The notes beneath the pieces were generated by a model. That model was not told the origin of the DNA and did not search any database. It saw only the letters and a list, made by a program, of their open reading frames with translations. This document shows positions 8,852 to 18,390 of a stretch of 64,000 bases of DNA, piece after piece. The stretch is taken from NCBI RefSeq assembly GCF_009834785.1, contig NZ_WUYX01000053.1:1-64000 (forward strand). Reading direction: 5' to 3'. This DNA is from Natronorubrum halalkaliphilum. Lineage in GTDB: Archaea > Halobacteriota > Halobacteria > Halobacteriales > Natrialbaceae. Within the stretch, counting starts at the first letter, position 1, and every line of letters begins with the position of its first letter. Made by a program: the position numbers and the translations under genes.

Positions 8852-9583
8852 TTATTCAGCGGAGCCAGCACTGTCTCGCATCTCAGCGAGACGCGTCAGG
8901 TCGGCCGGCGACTGGGCCAGAATGTCGTCGGGGTATTTTCGTTCGTGAACCCGCCGATACCCTCGACGGAGTTGCTCGTCGAGCGGGCCGGTCGCGACGC
9001 GGGGTTCGACGCGTCCGTCCCGAATCGCATCGACGACCGACGACGGCGTGAGCGCGTCGGCGTCGATCCGCGTGTACGCTCGTCCCCCCTCGAACGGGAA
9101 GTGGGAGTCGCTCCCGGCGACGATCGGTAGATCGCGCTCCGCGGCGAGGGATTCGACGAGCGGACGCGTCCGCGGGTGTTTGCCGTTGATCTCGACCGCA
9201 TCGAAGGGGACGTCTGCGAACCGCTCGGCCGCGAGTTCGCTTCCCCGGTAGGGGTGGGCGATGATCGCCGCACAGCCGCGTTCGTGTGCCAACTCGACGA
9301 CTTCGCTCGGCGTGTACTCGAGCGGGACCGTTTCGGTCGGCGGATCCGGGCCGATCACGAGGACGTGACCGTGGGTCGTCGAGACCTCGATGCCGGGGAT
9401 CGCGGTAACGCGCGGCGACGAGAACGCCGTACAGTAGTCGTGGTTCGTCGTCGCGACGCCGTCGAGACCGCGTTGGTCGAGGGCGCGGGCGAGCAGTCTG
9501 AATCCGAACGGGTCGAACCGATCGCCGAGTCGACGGCGACCGTGGAAGAATCGCGTGTGCGCGTGCAGGTCGACGGCGAACAT
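8852..9583 (-). CDS. PHP-domain metal-dependent phosphoesterase
   Basis: The 243-residue protein begins MFAVDLHAHTRFFHG, the first PHP metal motif (DLHAH). Further metal ligands appear as TNHDY, IPGIEVSTTHGHVL, IIAHPYRG and GSDSHFP. These match the nine-ligand PHP active site of small phosphoesterases such as the RNase AM/TrpH group. It probably removes a phosphate from nucleotides or short RNA, but the substrate is not readable. The start at 9581-9583 is chosen because the metal motif begins immediately after it. Confidence 0.85.
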   Translation of the reverse strand: MFAVDLHAHTRFFHGRRRLGDRFDPFGFRLLARALDQRGLDGVATTNHDYCTAFSSPRVTAIPGIEVSTTHGHVLVIGPDPPTETVPLEYTPSEVVELAHERGCAAIIAHPYRGSELAAERFADVPFDAVEINGKHPRTRPLVESLAAERDLPIVAGSDSHFPFEGGRAYTRIDADALTPSSVVDAIRDGRVEPRVATGPLDEQLRRGYRRVHERKYPDDILAQSPADLTRLAEMRDSAGSAE

Positions 9584-9811
9584 ATTCCTGCAAACGTGAA
9601 CGAGTGCTTTCGTCTTTATCAATCGACCCGAGTCGCTACGGTATCCTCGGCGCAGGACTCGATCGAACGGCGAGCGGGAGACCCGCGCGCTCACCTCCGC
9701 TGGCGAAACCGATCAACCGAACCCCGACGGAGCGGGAGATGTCTGGCCCTTCGACGGGTAGCCCCGCCGGAAGACGATACTGGTTTCAAGAGTCACTCCA
9801 ATTGTGCGGGT

Positions 9812-10378
9812 ATGACGACGCCACAGGACGAACTTCCCCACGAGAACGCCGGACAGGACGTGATCGCCGTCGACGAGGACGACGCCGAACTCGAGTTGGT
9901 CAACCGACTCGAGGCCCACACGGGTGAGGGCATTCGCCACCGGGCGTTCACTTCGCTCGTCTTCGACGGCGAGGGGAACATTCTGCTCGCCCAGCGAGCG
10001 CCCGACAAGCGTCTCTGGGGCACCCACTGGGACGGCACCGTCGCGTCCCACCCCGTCGAAGGCCAGAGTCAGGAGGAAGCGACGCGGGTCCGACTCGAGG
10101 AGGAGCTGGGCATCTCGCCCGACCAGTACGACGACCTGCGACTGACCGACCGCTTCGAGTACAAACGCTACTTCGAGAACGCGGGCGTCGAACACGAAGT
10201 CTGTGCCGTACTGAAGGTGACGCTGTCCGACCGCAGCCTCGAGCCGAACGAGGAGGAGGTGGCCGGGCTGATGTGGGTGCCCTACGAGCGACTGCACTCG
10301 AATCCGGAGTGGTACCGGCAGCTTCGACTCTGCCCGTGGTTCGAAATCGCGATGCGTCGGGACGTTCGAGACGAGTAG
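9812..10378 (+). CDS. idi: Type 1 isopentenyl-diphosphate isomerase-like Nudix protein
   Basis: The 188-residue protein has a Nudix fold with the Nudix-box helix GQSQEEATRVRLEEELGI (about residues 85-102) and the IDI-like VEHEVCAVL segment carrying the conserved glutamate pair. IDI-1 interconverts IPP and DMAPP to start archaeal lipid synthesis. One point is odd. The bacterial active-site cysteine in WTNxxCxHP corresponds here to alanine (WDGTVASHP), so isomerase activity should not be assumed. The start ATG at 9812 fits the haloarchaeal N-terminus. Confidence 0.8.
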   Translation: MTTPQDELPHENAGQDVIAVDEDDAELELVNRLEAHTGEGIRHRAFTSLVFDGEGNILLAQRAPDKRLWGTHWDGTVASHPVEGQSQEEATRVRLEEELGISPDQYDDLRLTDRFEYKRYFENAGVEHEVCAVLKVTLSDRSLEPNEEEVAGLMWVPYERLHSNPEWYRQLRLCPWFEIAMRRDVRDE

Positions 10379-10589
10379 CCAACTTCCGGCCGGGAAACCG
10401 CGGACACCACACGCGGAATCCCCGCAGTTGTGACTGAACACCGTCAGCCACGCGTTTCGAGGTCGGACCCGAGTCCCGGGCCATCCCTCCTCCGGTCCAA
10501 TTACGACATATGATAACAACCAACAAGGCTTATGTCAGACCCCTTCGTATCGTTGCCCGAGGACCAACGTAATCGGTCCGTGTGACGAA

Positions 10590-10913
10590 ATGACCTCCCC
10601 ACAACCGGAAACCGAGACGCACGAAGTCACGCTCTCCAGAGACGAACAATGGGCCGTCCACGCCCACCTCGCGAGCATCGTCGACGAGGCCCTCGAGAAC
10701 GACGAGACCCCGCCGACGTGGGCGCTCGATCTATTCGATGCAGTCGAGGACGGCGACGGCACGACAGTACTCACCGGCTCCCAGGCGCGACGACTCTCCG
10801 ACGCGATGACTTCCTACGTCGACTGTGAGGAGAGTCCCGACCGCGACGTCATCCACGGATCGAACGTCGTCAACCGACTCGAGGACTGTCTCGAGTCGGA
10901 ACCGACACAGTAA
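10590..10913 (+). CDS. Conserved small haloarchaeal protein, unknown function
   Basis: A 107-residue acidic soluble protein, with no transmembrane segment and no cysteine pair. Helical sequence such as TLSRDEQWAVHAHLASIVDEA dominates. The codon use and acidic composition match true haloarchaeal genes. I do not recognise a functional domain. It stands alone between idi and a minus-strand membrane protein. Confidence 0.7.
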   Translation: MTSPQPETETHEVTLSRDEQWAVHAHLASIVDEALENDETPPTWALDLFDAVEDGDGTTVLTGSQARRLSDAMTSYVDCEESPDRDVIHGSNVVNRLEDCLESEPTQ

Positions 10914-10950
10914 GCACACCCGCCGAATCGGCTTTTCACGTCGTTATTGG

Positions 10951-11346
10951 TCAGGGACGCGTCGTCGCCCAGACTGCCGTCACGGCGAGGAAAAAGGCCG
11001 GGAACAACGGCAGGATCAACAGCGCAAAGCGGTAGCCGACGCCCGGCGGCCAGAGCACAATCGCGACCGGAGCGACGATAAACGCGAGGACGATCATGCC
11101 GACGACGACCCAGCCTCGCCAGTCGAACTCCCGGTCGGTCGTTTCGGGATGGGCCGGCCGGTCGAGCCAGTTGTCGTCCGTCGACTCCGCTTGCTCCCCG
11201 TCCTCGTCGAACGCCGAAGGATCGTGGACGTAGCCGCCGCCGTCGTCGCTGGAGCTCACAATCGAGGGTTTCGAGTCCGTGGTGAAAGCCCTCACGGTTT
11301 CATACGGAACGTTTTCAGCCTCGGGTTCGCTCGCGTGGTCGCTCAC
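10951..11346 (-). CDS. Small two-helix membrane protein, unknown function
   Basis: The 131-residue protein has an acidic soluble N-terminal half (about 1-75). Two hydrophobic helices follow, about 79-99 (GWVVVGMIVLAFIVAPVAIV) and about 106-126 (RFALLILPLFPAFFLAVTAV). No ATG lies near the natural N-terminus. I take the GTG at 11344-11346, giving VSDHASEPEAENVPYET. The function is not recognised. The codon pattern supports a real gene. Confidence 0.65.
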   Translation of the reverse strand: MSDHASEPEAENVPYETVRAFTTDSKPSIVSSSDDGGGYVHDPSAFDEDGEQAESTDDNWLDRPAHPETTDREFDWRGWVVVGMIVLAFIVAPVAIVLWPPGVGYRFALLILPLFPAFFLAVTAVWATTRP

Positions 11347-11468
11347 CACCCGGCGCAAACGCGTCGATGAAAACCGGCGAGGAGCTTGGTTCGCGAGGCG
11401 GCCGTTCGCTCGCGGCTGGAGCACTCGCCGCTCGAGCGCGGAATCTCCGCAACGCCGCGTCAGTCGCT

Positions 11469-12494
11469 CTACAGTTCGCTGTCCGGTCGAACGACCACCT
11501 TTCCAAACCCTTCTCGGTTCTCGATGATCTCGTGGGCTCGCGGCGTCTCGCTCATCGGGAGCTCCTCGCGGATCGCGGGCTCGAAGGTACCGTCCCAGAC
11601 GAGTTCCATCACGTCGTCGACCTGCTCCGGCGTCGCCATCGTCGAGCCGATGATCTGAAGCTGGTTCCAGAAGATGCGCGGGATGTCCGTCTCGGGCGCG
11701 CCGCCGCCGGTCCCGCCGCAGGTGACGAGTCGCCCGCCCTTGGTGAGGCTCTTGAGCGAGTCCTGCCACGTGGGCGCGCCGACGTGTTCGACGACGACGT
11801 CGACGCCGCGGCCGCCGGTCTCGGACTGCACCCAGTCCGCGAAGTTCTCCTCCTCGTAGTTACAGACGTGGTCCGCGCCGTGTGCTTCGGCGTACTCGAG
11901 TTTCTCCGCCGTACTCCCGGTCGCGTACACCTCCGCACCCGCGTAGTCGGCGATCTGGAGGGCGGCGTGACCGACTCCGCCGCTGGCACCGAGGACCAGC
12001 ACCGACTCGCCGGCCTCGAGGTCGGCCCGTTCGATCAGCATCCGCCAGGCCGTCTGAAAGACGAGACAGCTCGAGCCGGCGACCGCCCAGTCGACGGCCT
12101 CGGGGACGGGAATCAGGTTGTCTTCGGGGATCGCGGCGTACTCGGAGTGGATCCCCGTGACGTGCTCGCCGATGATGTGGTACCGCGGATCGAGCGTCGG
12201 GTCGTCCATCCGCAGATCGCCGACGCCGGCCGAAAGTGCGACGCGGTCTCCTTCCTCGAAGCGGGTGACTCCCTCGCCGACTTCCTCGACGATACCGGCT
12301 CCGTCGCTGCCCGGAATGTGGGGCATCTCGAGGTCCAGCCCGGGCATTCCGCGGCGCGTCCAGATGTCGAGGTGGTTGAGCGCCGCCGCCTTCACGTCGA
12401 CCAGTACCTCCTCGCGACCGACCTCCGGGTCGGGATACTCGCCGTACTCGATGACGTCAGTGTCGCCGTGTTCGGTGATTTTGACTGCCTGCAT
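11469..12494 (-). CDS. Medium-chain NAD(P)-dependent dehydrogenase / quinone oxidoreductase
   Basis: The 341-residue protein is a medium-chain dehydrogenase/reductase. It has an N-terminal GroES-like domain (NHLDIWTRRGMP, GSDGAGIVEEVGEGV). A Rossmann domain follows with VLVLGASGGVGHAALQIA near residue 170. The residue usually holding catalytic zinc (Cys) is Asn in NHLD, and the structural cysteine cluster is missing. That places it with zinc-free quinone-oxidoreductase types. The substrate is unknown. The start ATG at 12492-12494 gives the typical opening MQAVKITEHGD. Confidence 0.87.
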   Translation of the reverse strand: MQAVKITEHGDTDVIEYGEYPDPEVGREEVLVDVKAAALNHLDIWTRRGMPGLDLEMPHIPGSDGAGIVEEVGEGVTRFEEGDRVALSAGVGDLRMDDPTLDPRYHIIGEHVTGIHSEYAAIPEDNLIPVPEAVDWAVAGSSCLVFQTAWRMLIERADLEAGESVLVLGASGGVGHAALQIADYAGAEVYATGSTAEKLEYAEAHGADHVCNYEEENFADWVQSETGGRGVDVVVEHVGAPTWQDSLKSLTKGGRLVTCGGTGGGAPETDIPRIFWNQLQIIGSTMATPEQVDDVMELVWDGTFEPAIREELPMSETPRAHEIIENREGFGKVVVRPDSEL

Positions 12495-12735
12495 ACACGC
12501 AACGCAACGGAAACTCCGTGCATAACAGTTGGGCTCGCAGAACCGATCGGTCTCGGAACGAACACCGAGGTTATCACATACGGTCCCCCGTACGTCAGTA
12601 TCGCTGGACTCATCGACAGCCTGCGGTTGCCACCGGCGGATCGGTACGGCAGCCCGTATGCCACACCTCATCGAAGTTTCCGCACGAACAGCGCAGTGAC
12701 CAGTGTTTTACTCGCCGGCTCTCGAACGATACGCT

Positions 12736-13461
12736 ATGGACGAGACGGACGAGCGTGGAGACGTGGAAACGGAGGGTGGTGGAGACGCGAAAACGGAGAG
12801 GGGAGAAGACGAAGGAGCGACCGAAGACGGTGGGGACGAAACGGTAACATCGTCCGATCCCGACGAACGGACGCTCGGCACCGCCGTTATCACGATCGCC
12901 GCGGATCGATCGCTCGAGGCCGACGCTGCCGGCAATGCAATCACCGAAGCCCTCGAAAACGACGGCTTCGAGATCGCGACGCGAGAGCACATCGACACCG
13001 ACCACGATCGGGTCCAGTCGATCGTCTCGCGGATGATCGACCGCGACGACGTCGACGTCATCATCACCGGCGGCGCGACCAGCGTCGAACCCGACGACGT
13101 AACCATCGAAGCCGTCGAACCGCTACTCGACAAGGAGTTGACGGCGTTTCCCCAACTGTTTGCGACGCTCGCTTACGAGGCGGTCGGCAGCCGCGCCGTC
13201 GCCTCGCGAACCCTCGCGGGCGTGGCCGACGGCGTTCCGCTCTTCTGTCTGCCCGGCGACGAAGCCGCGGCGCGACTCGGCACCGAGAAGCTCATCCTCC
13301 CCGAGGCGGCCTATCTCGCCGGGATCGCTCGCGCCGAGCGAGACGAGCGCGACCATCCCTCGAGCGACGATGAATCCGCGGTCGACGAGACGGACAACGG
13401 CCAGGAGTCCGCCACCGACGCTGAGGGGGAGCTCAAGGACGAGCGTGAGGAAGGATCGTAA
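12736..13461 (+). CDS. MoaB/MogA-like molybdopterin-binding protein
   Basis: The 241-residue protein has a MoCF_biosynth core at about 55-195. It includes the ligand loop TGGATSVEPDDVTIEAV and a downstream GVPLFCLPGD, as in MoaB/Mog enzymes that adenylate molybdopterin. Unusually, the core is flanked by two highly acidic, low-complexity tails (residues 1-50 and 200-241) rich in Asp, Glu and Gly. The stop codon ends one base before the ATG of the next gene, so the two are probably co-transcribed. Confidence 0.85.
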   Translation: MDETDERGDVETEGGGDAKTERGEDEGATEDGGDETVTSSDPDERTLGTAVITIAADRSLEADAAGNAITEALENDGFEIATREHIDTDHDRVQSIVSRMIDRDDVDVIITGGATSVEPDDVTIEAVEPLLDKELTAFPQLFATLAYEAVGSRAVASRTLAGVADGVPLFCLPGDEAAARLGTEKLILPEAAYLAGIARAERDERDHPSSDDESAVDETDNGQESATDAEGELKDEREEGS

Positions 13462-13462
13462 G

Positions 13463-14257
13463 ATGACCGGGTCCGATCACTCCGACGAGCCGAGCGCGAC
13501 CGCCGTCGACAAGGAATCGATCCGCCAGCGCGTCTGGAACGACCTCGAGGAGAGCGGCGAGGCCCGGTTTCCGTTCCCACCCCACGGCCGAATCCCGAAC
13601 TTCGCCGGGGCGGACGAGGCCGCCGATCGGTTGGCCGACCAGCCCGAGTGGCGAAGCGCGTCGACGATCAAGGCCAACCCCGACGCGCCGCAGTTGCCGG
13701 TTCGACGGCGCGCTCTGCGGGACGGGAAGACCGTCTACATGGCCGTTCCGCGACTCGCCGACGAACGATGTTTCCTGAAACTCGATCCCGACGTTCTCGA
13801 GGACTACGACGCCGCAACGACGGTCTCGGGCTCTTCCGAGCACGGCGAGCAGGTCGGGCCGGACGCGGTCGAGGAAATCGACCTGATCGTCTCCGGAAGC
13901 GTGGCCGTCAGCGTGGCTCCCCGAGTCACGAAATCGGCGAGCGGCGATAGCCGCGAGGTCGACGATGGCGGCCGTATCGGCAAGGGCGAAGGTTACAGCG
14001 ACCTCGAGTACGCCATCCTCCGCGGACTCGGCCTCGTCGACGAGACGACGACCGTCGCGACGACGGTCCACGAACGACAGCTGATCGACGACCCGGTTTC
14101 GATCGGCGATCACGACGTCTCGATGGAACTGATCGTCACGCCCGAGCGGGTGATTCGACCGGACGAGAGCGAACAGCCGACCGGAATCGACTGGGACCTC
14201 CTCTCGGACGAACGACTCGAGGAGATACCGGTATTGAAGCGACTCCGAGAACAGTAG
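13463..14257 (+). CDS. 5-formyltetrahydrofolate cyclo-ligase family protein
   Basis: The 264-residue protein begins SIRQRVWNDLEESGEARFPFPPHGRIPNF and contains KANPDAPQLPVRRRAL and KGEGYSDLEYAILRGLGLV. Those segments match archaeal MTHFS-like proteins related to 5-formyl-THF cyclo-ligase. Its ATG follows the MoaB-like stop by one base (taagatg). Archaeal members may act on thiamine- or pterin-type substrates rather than folate, so the family is secure but the reaction is not. Confidence 0.8.
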   Translation: MTGSDHSDEPSATAVDKESIRQRVWNDLEESGEARFPFPPHGRIPNFAGADEAADRLADQPEWRSASTIKANPDAPQLPVRRRALRDGKTVYMAVPRLADERCFLKLDPDVLEDYDAATTVSGSSEHGEQVGPDAVEEIDLIVSGSVAVSVAPRVTKSASGDSREVDDGGRIGKGEGYSDLEYAILRGLGLVDETTTVATTVHERQLIDDPVSIGDHDVSMELIVTPERVIRPDESEQPTGIDWDLLSDERLEEIPVLKRLREQ

Positions 14258-14692
14258 CTACGGATCGAGAATCCACCGAGGCGCGAAAAGACGCGCCTCG
14301 AGTGCCAACCGCAGGGTGGACACGGACCGGGTGCAGCGGAACCCGTGTCGGTACCGGGGAAACGGTACGGTGTGGCAATGGTGGGGGAAGGGTGCTGTGG
14401 TGGGGTTGCTGGAAGTCACGGGAGCAGGCAGTGGATGCCTTGGTGGGGTCTGCCCGTCGACCTCCATTGCTCAGTAGCGCCGGGACCCACTTGAACGGGG
14501 GAGACGGTATTGGAGTCTTACGCCGGATTCCGCCGAATTCAAGACGAGTTTACCCGGCCAAATACCGGCTCGAGAGCGTTCATTGACGGGACCTAGCTCG
14601 AAATAATAATTTGTGTTGATCAGTCGTCGGAAGCGATCGTTCAAAAGCGAGCCGGCGGCGCTACCGTGATCCCTGCGAACGCTCGGGACCGT
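14258..14692. other. 435-bp convergent intergenic region
   Basis: No gene is convincing here. Bases 14370-14440 are strongly G-rich on the plus strand, with several runs of three to five G. I compared it mentally with haloarchaeal SRP RNA and RNase P RNA and saw no match. Short frames lack haloarchaeal composition. Confidence 0.4.
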
Positions 14693-15022
14693 TCACGCGG
14701 TTAGCTCTTCGGCGACGATGGCGGCGTCCATCAGTTGCGGGTCGACCGCGAGGTCGAGTTGCCCCTTGATGAACTCCGGAATCGTGTCTCGAGCGTAGAC
14801 GACCGTGCGAACGTCGTCGGTTAGATCGCAGACGATCGGAACCGTCGTCGCCTGACCGATGTCGGTCAGGACGTACAGATCGGCGTCGATGATGCCGGCC
14901 TCCTCGAGCGTCGGCCGCGAGATGACGCCGTTGATGCGGACCACGTCGACGCCCTCCGTCTCGAGGGCGGCGGCGATTCCGTCTTCGTCCGGCCCGGCGA
15001 CGATTGCCGTATCTGTGCTCAT
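14693..15022 (-). CDS. Conserved haloarchaeal Rossmann-like small protein
   Basis: A 109-residue protein opening [20 protein letters not shown], a Rossmann-like beta-strand and glycine loop. It continues through [21 protein letters not shown], which resembles TrkA-N style NAD-binding folds. It overlaps the guaA stop by 4 bases (ATGA), so it is translationally coupled in the pyrG-guaA operon. I believe this is the haloarchaeal DUF7126 family, but that name is from memory. A regulatory or accessory role in nucleotide synthesis is inferred only from position. Confidence 0.75.
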   Translation of the reverse strand: MSTDTAIVAGPDEDGIAAALETEGVDVVRINGVISRPTLEEAGIIDADLYVLTDIGQATTVPIVCDLTDDVRTVVYARDTIPEFIKGQLDLAVDPQLMDAAIVAEELTA

Positions 15023-15936
15023 TCGTACTCGATTGTCGCGGGTGGTTTGTGGGTCACGTCGTAGACGACGCGAGCGACGTTCTCGTTCTGACCGGTGATA
15101 CGGGACTGAATCCGCTGGAGGGTTTCCCAGTCGATCTCCTGTGCGCGAGCGGTCATGCCGTCGCGCGAGTCCACGGAACGGACGGAAACAATCCAGCCGT
15201 GAACGCGGTTGTCACCTTTCACGCCGGTCGCCTTGCCGATCACGGCTGCAAGCGCTTGCCACGGCTCGTACTCCTCGAGTTCCTCCTCGACGACGTGACA
15301 CGAGTGGCGCGCGACCTCGAGTTTCTCCTCGGTCACTTCGCCGATGACGCGCACGGCGAGTCCGGGGCCGGGGAACGGCATCCGCTCGGCGACGATCTCG
15401 TCGAGGCCGAGGTGGCGAGCGACCTCGCGCACTTCGTCCTTGTAGAGGTCGCGAACGGGTTCGACGATGCCGTCGAAGTCGACGACCTCGGGCAGTCCGC
15501 CGACGTTGTGGTGGGACTTGATCCCGCCCTCGCTCTCGATGCGGTCGGGGTAGATCGTCCCCTGGACGAGGTAGTCCGCGTCAGTGTCTTTGGCCTCACG
15601 CTCGAACTCGCGAATGAACTGCTCGCCGATGACCTTGCGCTTTGCTTCGGGGTCGGTGACGCCCGAGAGAGCCTCGAGGAAGCGATCCTTCGCGTCGACG
15701 ATCCGCAGCGACTCCATGTAGTCGAACGTCTCGCGAATCTGGTCGGTCTCGCCTTTTCGCATCAGGCCGGTATCGACGTAGACCGGGGTGAGCTGGTCGC
15801 CGATGGCCTCGTAAGCCAGCGCGGCGGCGACACTCGAGTCGACGCCGCCCGAGAGAGCGATGACAGCGTTTGCGTCGCCGATTTCGTCGCCGATCTCTGC
15901 AACTGCTTCCGGAACGAATGTGTCTGTGTCTACCAT
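15019..15936 (-). CDS. guaA: GMP synthase, ATP-pyrophosphatase subunit B
   Basis: This subunit adenylates XMP and aminates it to GMP, using ammonia from a separate glutaminase subunit. The 305-residue protein contains only the ATP-PPase (SGGVDSS at about 29-35) and C-terminal dimerisation domains ([30 protein letters not shown]). That is the archaeal split arrangement. The glutaminase subunit gene is not in this window. The start overlaps the pyrG stop by one base (TGATG on the minus strand), indicating co-translation. Confidence 0.95.
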   Translation of the reverse strand: MVDTDTFVPEAVAEIGDEIGDANAVIALSGGVDSSVAAALAYEAIGDQLTPVYVDTGLMRKGETDQIRETFDYMESLRIVDAKDRFLEALSGVTDPEAKRKVIGEQFIREFEREAKDTDADYLVQGTIYPDRIESEGGIKSHHNVGGLPEVVDFDGIVEPVRDLYKDEVREVARHLGLDEIVAERMPFPGPGLAVRVIGEVTEEKLEVARHSCHVVEEELEEYEPWQALAAVIGKATGVKGDNRVHGWIVSVRSVDSRDGMTARAQEIDWETLQRIQSRITGQNENVARVVYDVTHKPPATIEYE

Positions 15937-17618
15937 CAGTGGGTAACCTCGGTTTCGGTGTCTACGGACTCGCTGTCCGCGTCGTCAGCATCGGTCGCCG
16001 TCTCTTCGAGAACGGCCTCGACGAGTCCCAAAAACGGCGGGCTCGGCTGACCGGGCCGGGACGTGTACTCGGGGTGGAACTGCGTCCCGAGGAAGTACGG
16101 ATGATCGTCGAGTTCGAGGATCTCCATTCGGTTTCCGGCCGTGCCGGAGAAGACCAGCGGTTCGTCCTCGAAGTCCTCGAAGTATTCGGGGTTGACCTCG
16201 TAGCGGTGGCGGTGGCGCTCCGTACAGGACGTATCGTCGTAGAGCTCGTACGCCAGCGTCTCGGGCTCGATAACGGTCGTGTGCTCCCCGAGTCGCATCG
16301 TGCCGCCCATGTCCTCGACCTCGTACTGCTCGGGCAGGATATCGATAATCGGATGGGACGTATCCTCGACCATCTCGGCCGAGTGGGCGTCCTCGAGACC
16401 CAGGACGTTCCGGGCGTACTCGACGACGGCCATCTGGAAGCCGAGACAGAGTCCGAGGAACGGCACGTCGTTCTCGCGGGCGTACTGGACCGCCTCGATC
16501 TTGCCCTCGGAGCCGCGCATCCCGAAGCCGCCGGGGACGATGACCCCGTCGACGTCCTCGAGTTGACCGGCGTGGCCGTCGGCCATCTCGTCGGCCGGCA
16601 CCCAGTGGACGTTGACGTCGACGCCGACCTCGAAGCCGGCGTGTTTCAGCGACTCGTGGATCGACATGTAGGCGTCCTCGAGATCGTACTTGCCGACCAG
16701 TGCGATATCAACCGCGCCGTCTTTCTCGGTCGTGACGATCTCGCGCCAGTCGTTCGCCCGTTCGCCTTCGGGGAGCGCCTCGTCGGCCAGCCCGAAGTGC
16801 TCGAGGACGTACTGGTCGAGTCCTTCCGCTTCGACCATCAACGGGACGTGATAGACGTCATCGACGTCGGGGTTGGAGAACACCGCCTCCGTGGGAATGT
16901 CACAGAACAGCGCGATCTTCTCTTTCGTCTCGGGATCGAGTCGGTCCTCACAGCGGCCGACGATCACGTCGGGCTGGAGTCCGATCGATCGGACCTCCTT
17001 GACGCTGTGCTGGGTCGGTTTCGTCTTCTGTTCGCCGTTTTTCGAGTACGGAACGAGCGTGACGTGGGTAAAGAGGACGTTCTCCTCGGGTTCCTCGTGG
17101 GCGAACTGGCGCAGCGCCTCGAGATAGGGCATCCCCTCGATGTCGCCGACGGTGCCCCCGACTTCGATGATACAGACGTCGGTGCCTTCGGCAGCCTCCC
17201 GAATCCGGCGTTTGATGTCGTCGGTGATGTGGGGAATGATCTGGACCGTCTTCCCGAGATAGTCGCCCGCACGTTCCTTCTCGATGACGTGCTGGTAGGT
17301 CTTCCCGGTGGTGATGTTGTGGTCCGAAGTCATGTCGATATCGAGGAACCGTTCGTAGTTCCCCAGATCGAGGTCGACTTCCCCGCCGTCCTCGAGGACG
17401 TAGACTTCCCCGTGCTGGTAGGGATTCATCGTCCCCGCGTCGACGTTGAGGTACGGATCGATCTTCACCGCGGTGACGTCGAACCCGGCGTTTTTCAGGA
17501 GCCGGCCGGTGCTCGCGGCCGTAATCCCCTTGCCGAGTCCCGACATCACGCCGCCGGTGACGAAGATGAACTTGTTCCCCAGAGAGGGGTCATAATGAGT
17601 GTCCGATTCCGTCGGCAT
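15936..17618 (-). CDS. pyrG: CTP synthase
   Basis: This enzyme aminates UTP to CTP. The 560-residue protein has the N-terminal synthase domain ([10 protein letters not shown] at about 22-31; [15 protein letters not shown]). The C-terminal glutaminase domain has Cys in GLCLGFQMA and His/Glu in [11 protein letters not shown]. An acidic tail of about 20 residues is typical of haloarchaea. The start at 17616-17618 is taken because the family N-terminus begins just after it. It is the first gene of the pyrG-guaA-small protein operon. Confidence 0.97.
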   Translation of the reverse strand: MPTESDTHYDPSLGNKFIFVTGGVMSGLGKGITAASTGRLLKNAGFDVTAVKIDPYLNVDAGTMNPYQHGEVYVLEDGGEVDLDLGNYERFLDIDMTSDHNITTGKTYQHVIEKERAGDYLGKTVQIIPHITDDIKRRIREAAEGTDVCIIEVGGTVGDIEGMPYLEALRQFAHEEPEENVLFTHVTLVPYSKNGEQKTKPTQHSVKEVRSIGLQPDVIVGRCEDRLDPETKEKIALFCDIPTEAVFSNPDVDDVYHVPLMVEAEGLDQYVLEHFGLADEALPEGERANDWREIVTTEKDGAVDIALVGKYDLEDAYMSIHESLKHAGFEVGVDVNVHWVPADEMADGHAGQLEDVDGVIVPGGFGMRGSEGKIEAVQYARENDVPFLGLCLGFQMAVVEYARNVLGLEDAHSAEMVEDTSHPIIDILPEQYEVEDMGGTMRLGEHTTVIEPETLAYELYDDTSCTERHRHRYEVNPEYFEDFEDEPLVFSGTAGNRMEILELDDHPYFLGTQFHPEYTSRPGQPSPPFLGLVEAVLEETATDADDADSESVDTETEVTH

Positions 17619-17725
17619 ACCGAGTGTCCGCGTGAACGGTTGAAAACGATTTCGGGACCGGCCCGGCTCCGGGACCGGGTACCACACTCGAGACGGGCCC
17701 GGCCGTCCGACGACGGCTCCAGAGA

Positions 17726-18070
17726 CTACCCCTCCTGTACTTCGACGATCGTGGCCTGCTCGAGCGACTCGCTCCCGCCAGCCGTGCGAATCTGAATCGT
17801 CTCTCCGGGGAGATCCGGATCGTTCTCTTCGGCCGACTCCCGCGGGACGGAGACGGCGGTGGCCCCGTCGATCGTGATCGATCGGCGTTGAATCGGATCT
17901 CCATCGTACTCGACGGTGGCCCACGTTTCGATGTCGAATTCGTCCATCTCTTTGCCGAAGTAGTCCTCCGCATCCGGATTGACCGAGTCTTCGGTCTGTG
18001 ACTCCCCGGTCGTCCGGTTGTCATCGAACTGGACCTCCTCGTGTTTGTACTGGTGGAGTTGAACGAGCAT
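17726..18070 (-). CDS. Conserved small haloarchaeal protein, unknown function
   Basis: A 114-residue acidic protein starting [17 protein letters not shown], with a predicted beta-rich C-terminal half. No cysteines or membrane segments are seen. It lies 107 bp upstream of pyrG in the same direction and may share a transcript, but an independent promoter is equally possible. I do not recognise the family. Confidence 0.65.
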   Translation of the reverse strand: MLVQLHQYKHEEVQFDDNRTTGESQTEDSVNPDAEDYFGKEMDEFDIETWATVEYDGDPIQRRSITIDGATAVSVPRESAEENDPDLPGETIQIRTAGGSESLEQATIVEVQEG

Positions 18071-18390
18071 ACCGCCAGCCACCACAGCGAGCGTGTTAAT
18101 CCTTACAGGGGCAAGCGCAATGTAGTGGGACGGTAGCGTGTCAGGAGTCTATGGTATCGAACGGCTTTTTGCGATTATTGTAGCAGATGTAGCGTCTCTG
18201 CACGATCGCTGACCTCCCGACGGATCTCGAGCGCGGCCGACGGACGCTCGTCCCGACTCCGCGATGAACGGCGCTGACCGCAAGTCACCATCGGGAACTC
18301 GAGACCGACACAGCCGCCCCGCCGATCAGCGGCCGTACGTGAGAACCCCGGTTTATTTCGTGTCGTAGCTACAACACGTGAGCAAGGTAG
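18071..18390. other. Divergent intergenic region
   Basis: These 320 bases lie between a minus-strand and a plus-strand gene. The plus-side end contains a TATA-like tttattt (18352-18358) and a 20-bp palindrome listed separately. I see nothing else identifiable. Confidence 0.4.
18359..18378. promoter_or_regulatory. 20-bp near-perfect palindrome upstream of the membrane protein gene
   Basis: CGTGTcGTAGCTACaACACG pairs at 9 of 10 positions. It lies directly after the TATA-like tttattt and 12 bp before the start at 18391, so it covers the expected transcription start. This is a classical repressor-operator position. The regulator is unknown. Confidence 0.5.

Noticed and set aside
14340-14460. G-rich stretch considered as RNase P RNA, SRP RNA or a G-quadruplex regulator
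   Set aside because: No conserved helices of either RNA could be found, and G-runs are expected to some degree in this genome.
14302-14586. 94-codon frame in the intergenic region after the cyclo-ligase gene
   Set aside because: Residue composition (Arg, Gly, Trp, Ser) is unlike haloarchaeal protein and there is no promoter. The G-rich DNA explains the open frame.
15870-17795. 641-codon plus-strand frame opposite guaA/pyrG
   Set aside because: It lies opposite two certain genes and has shadow composition. No domain is visible.
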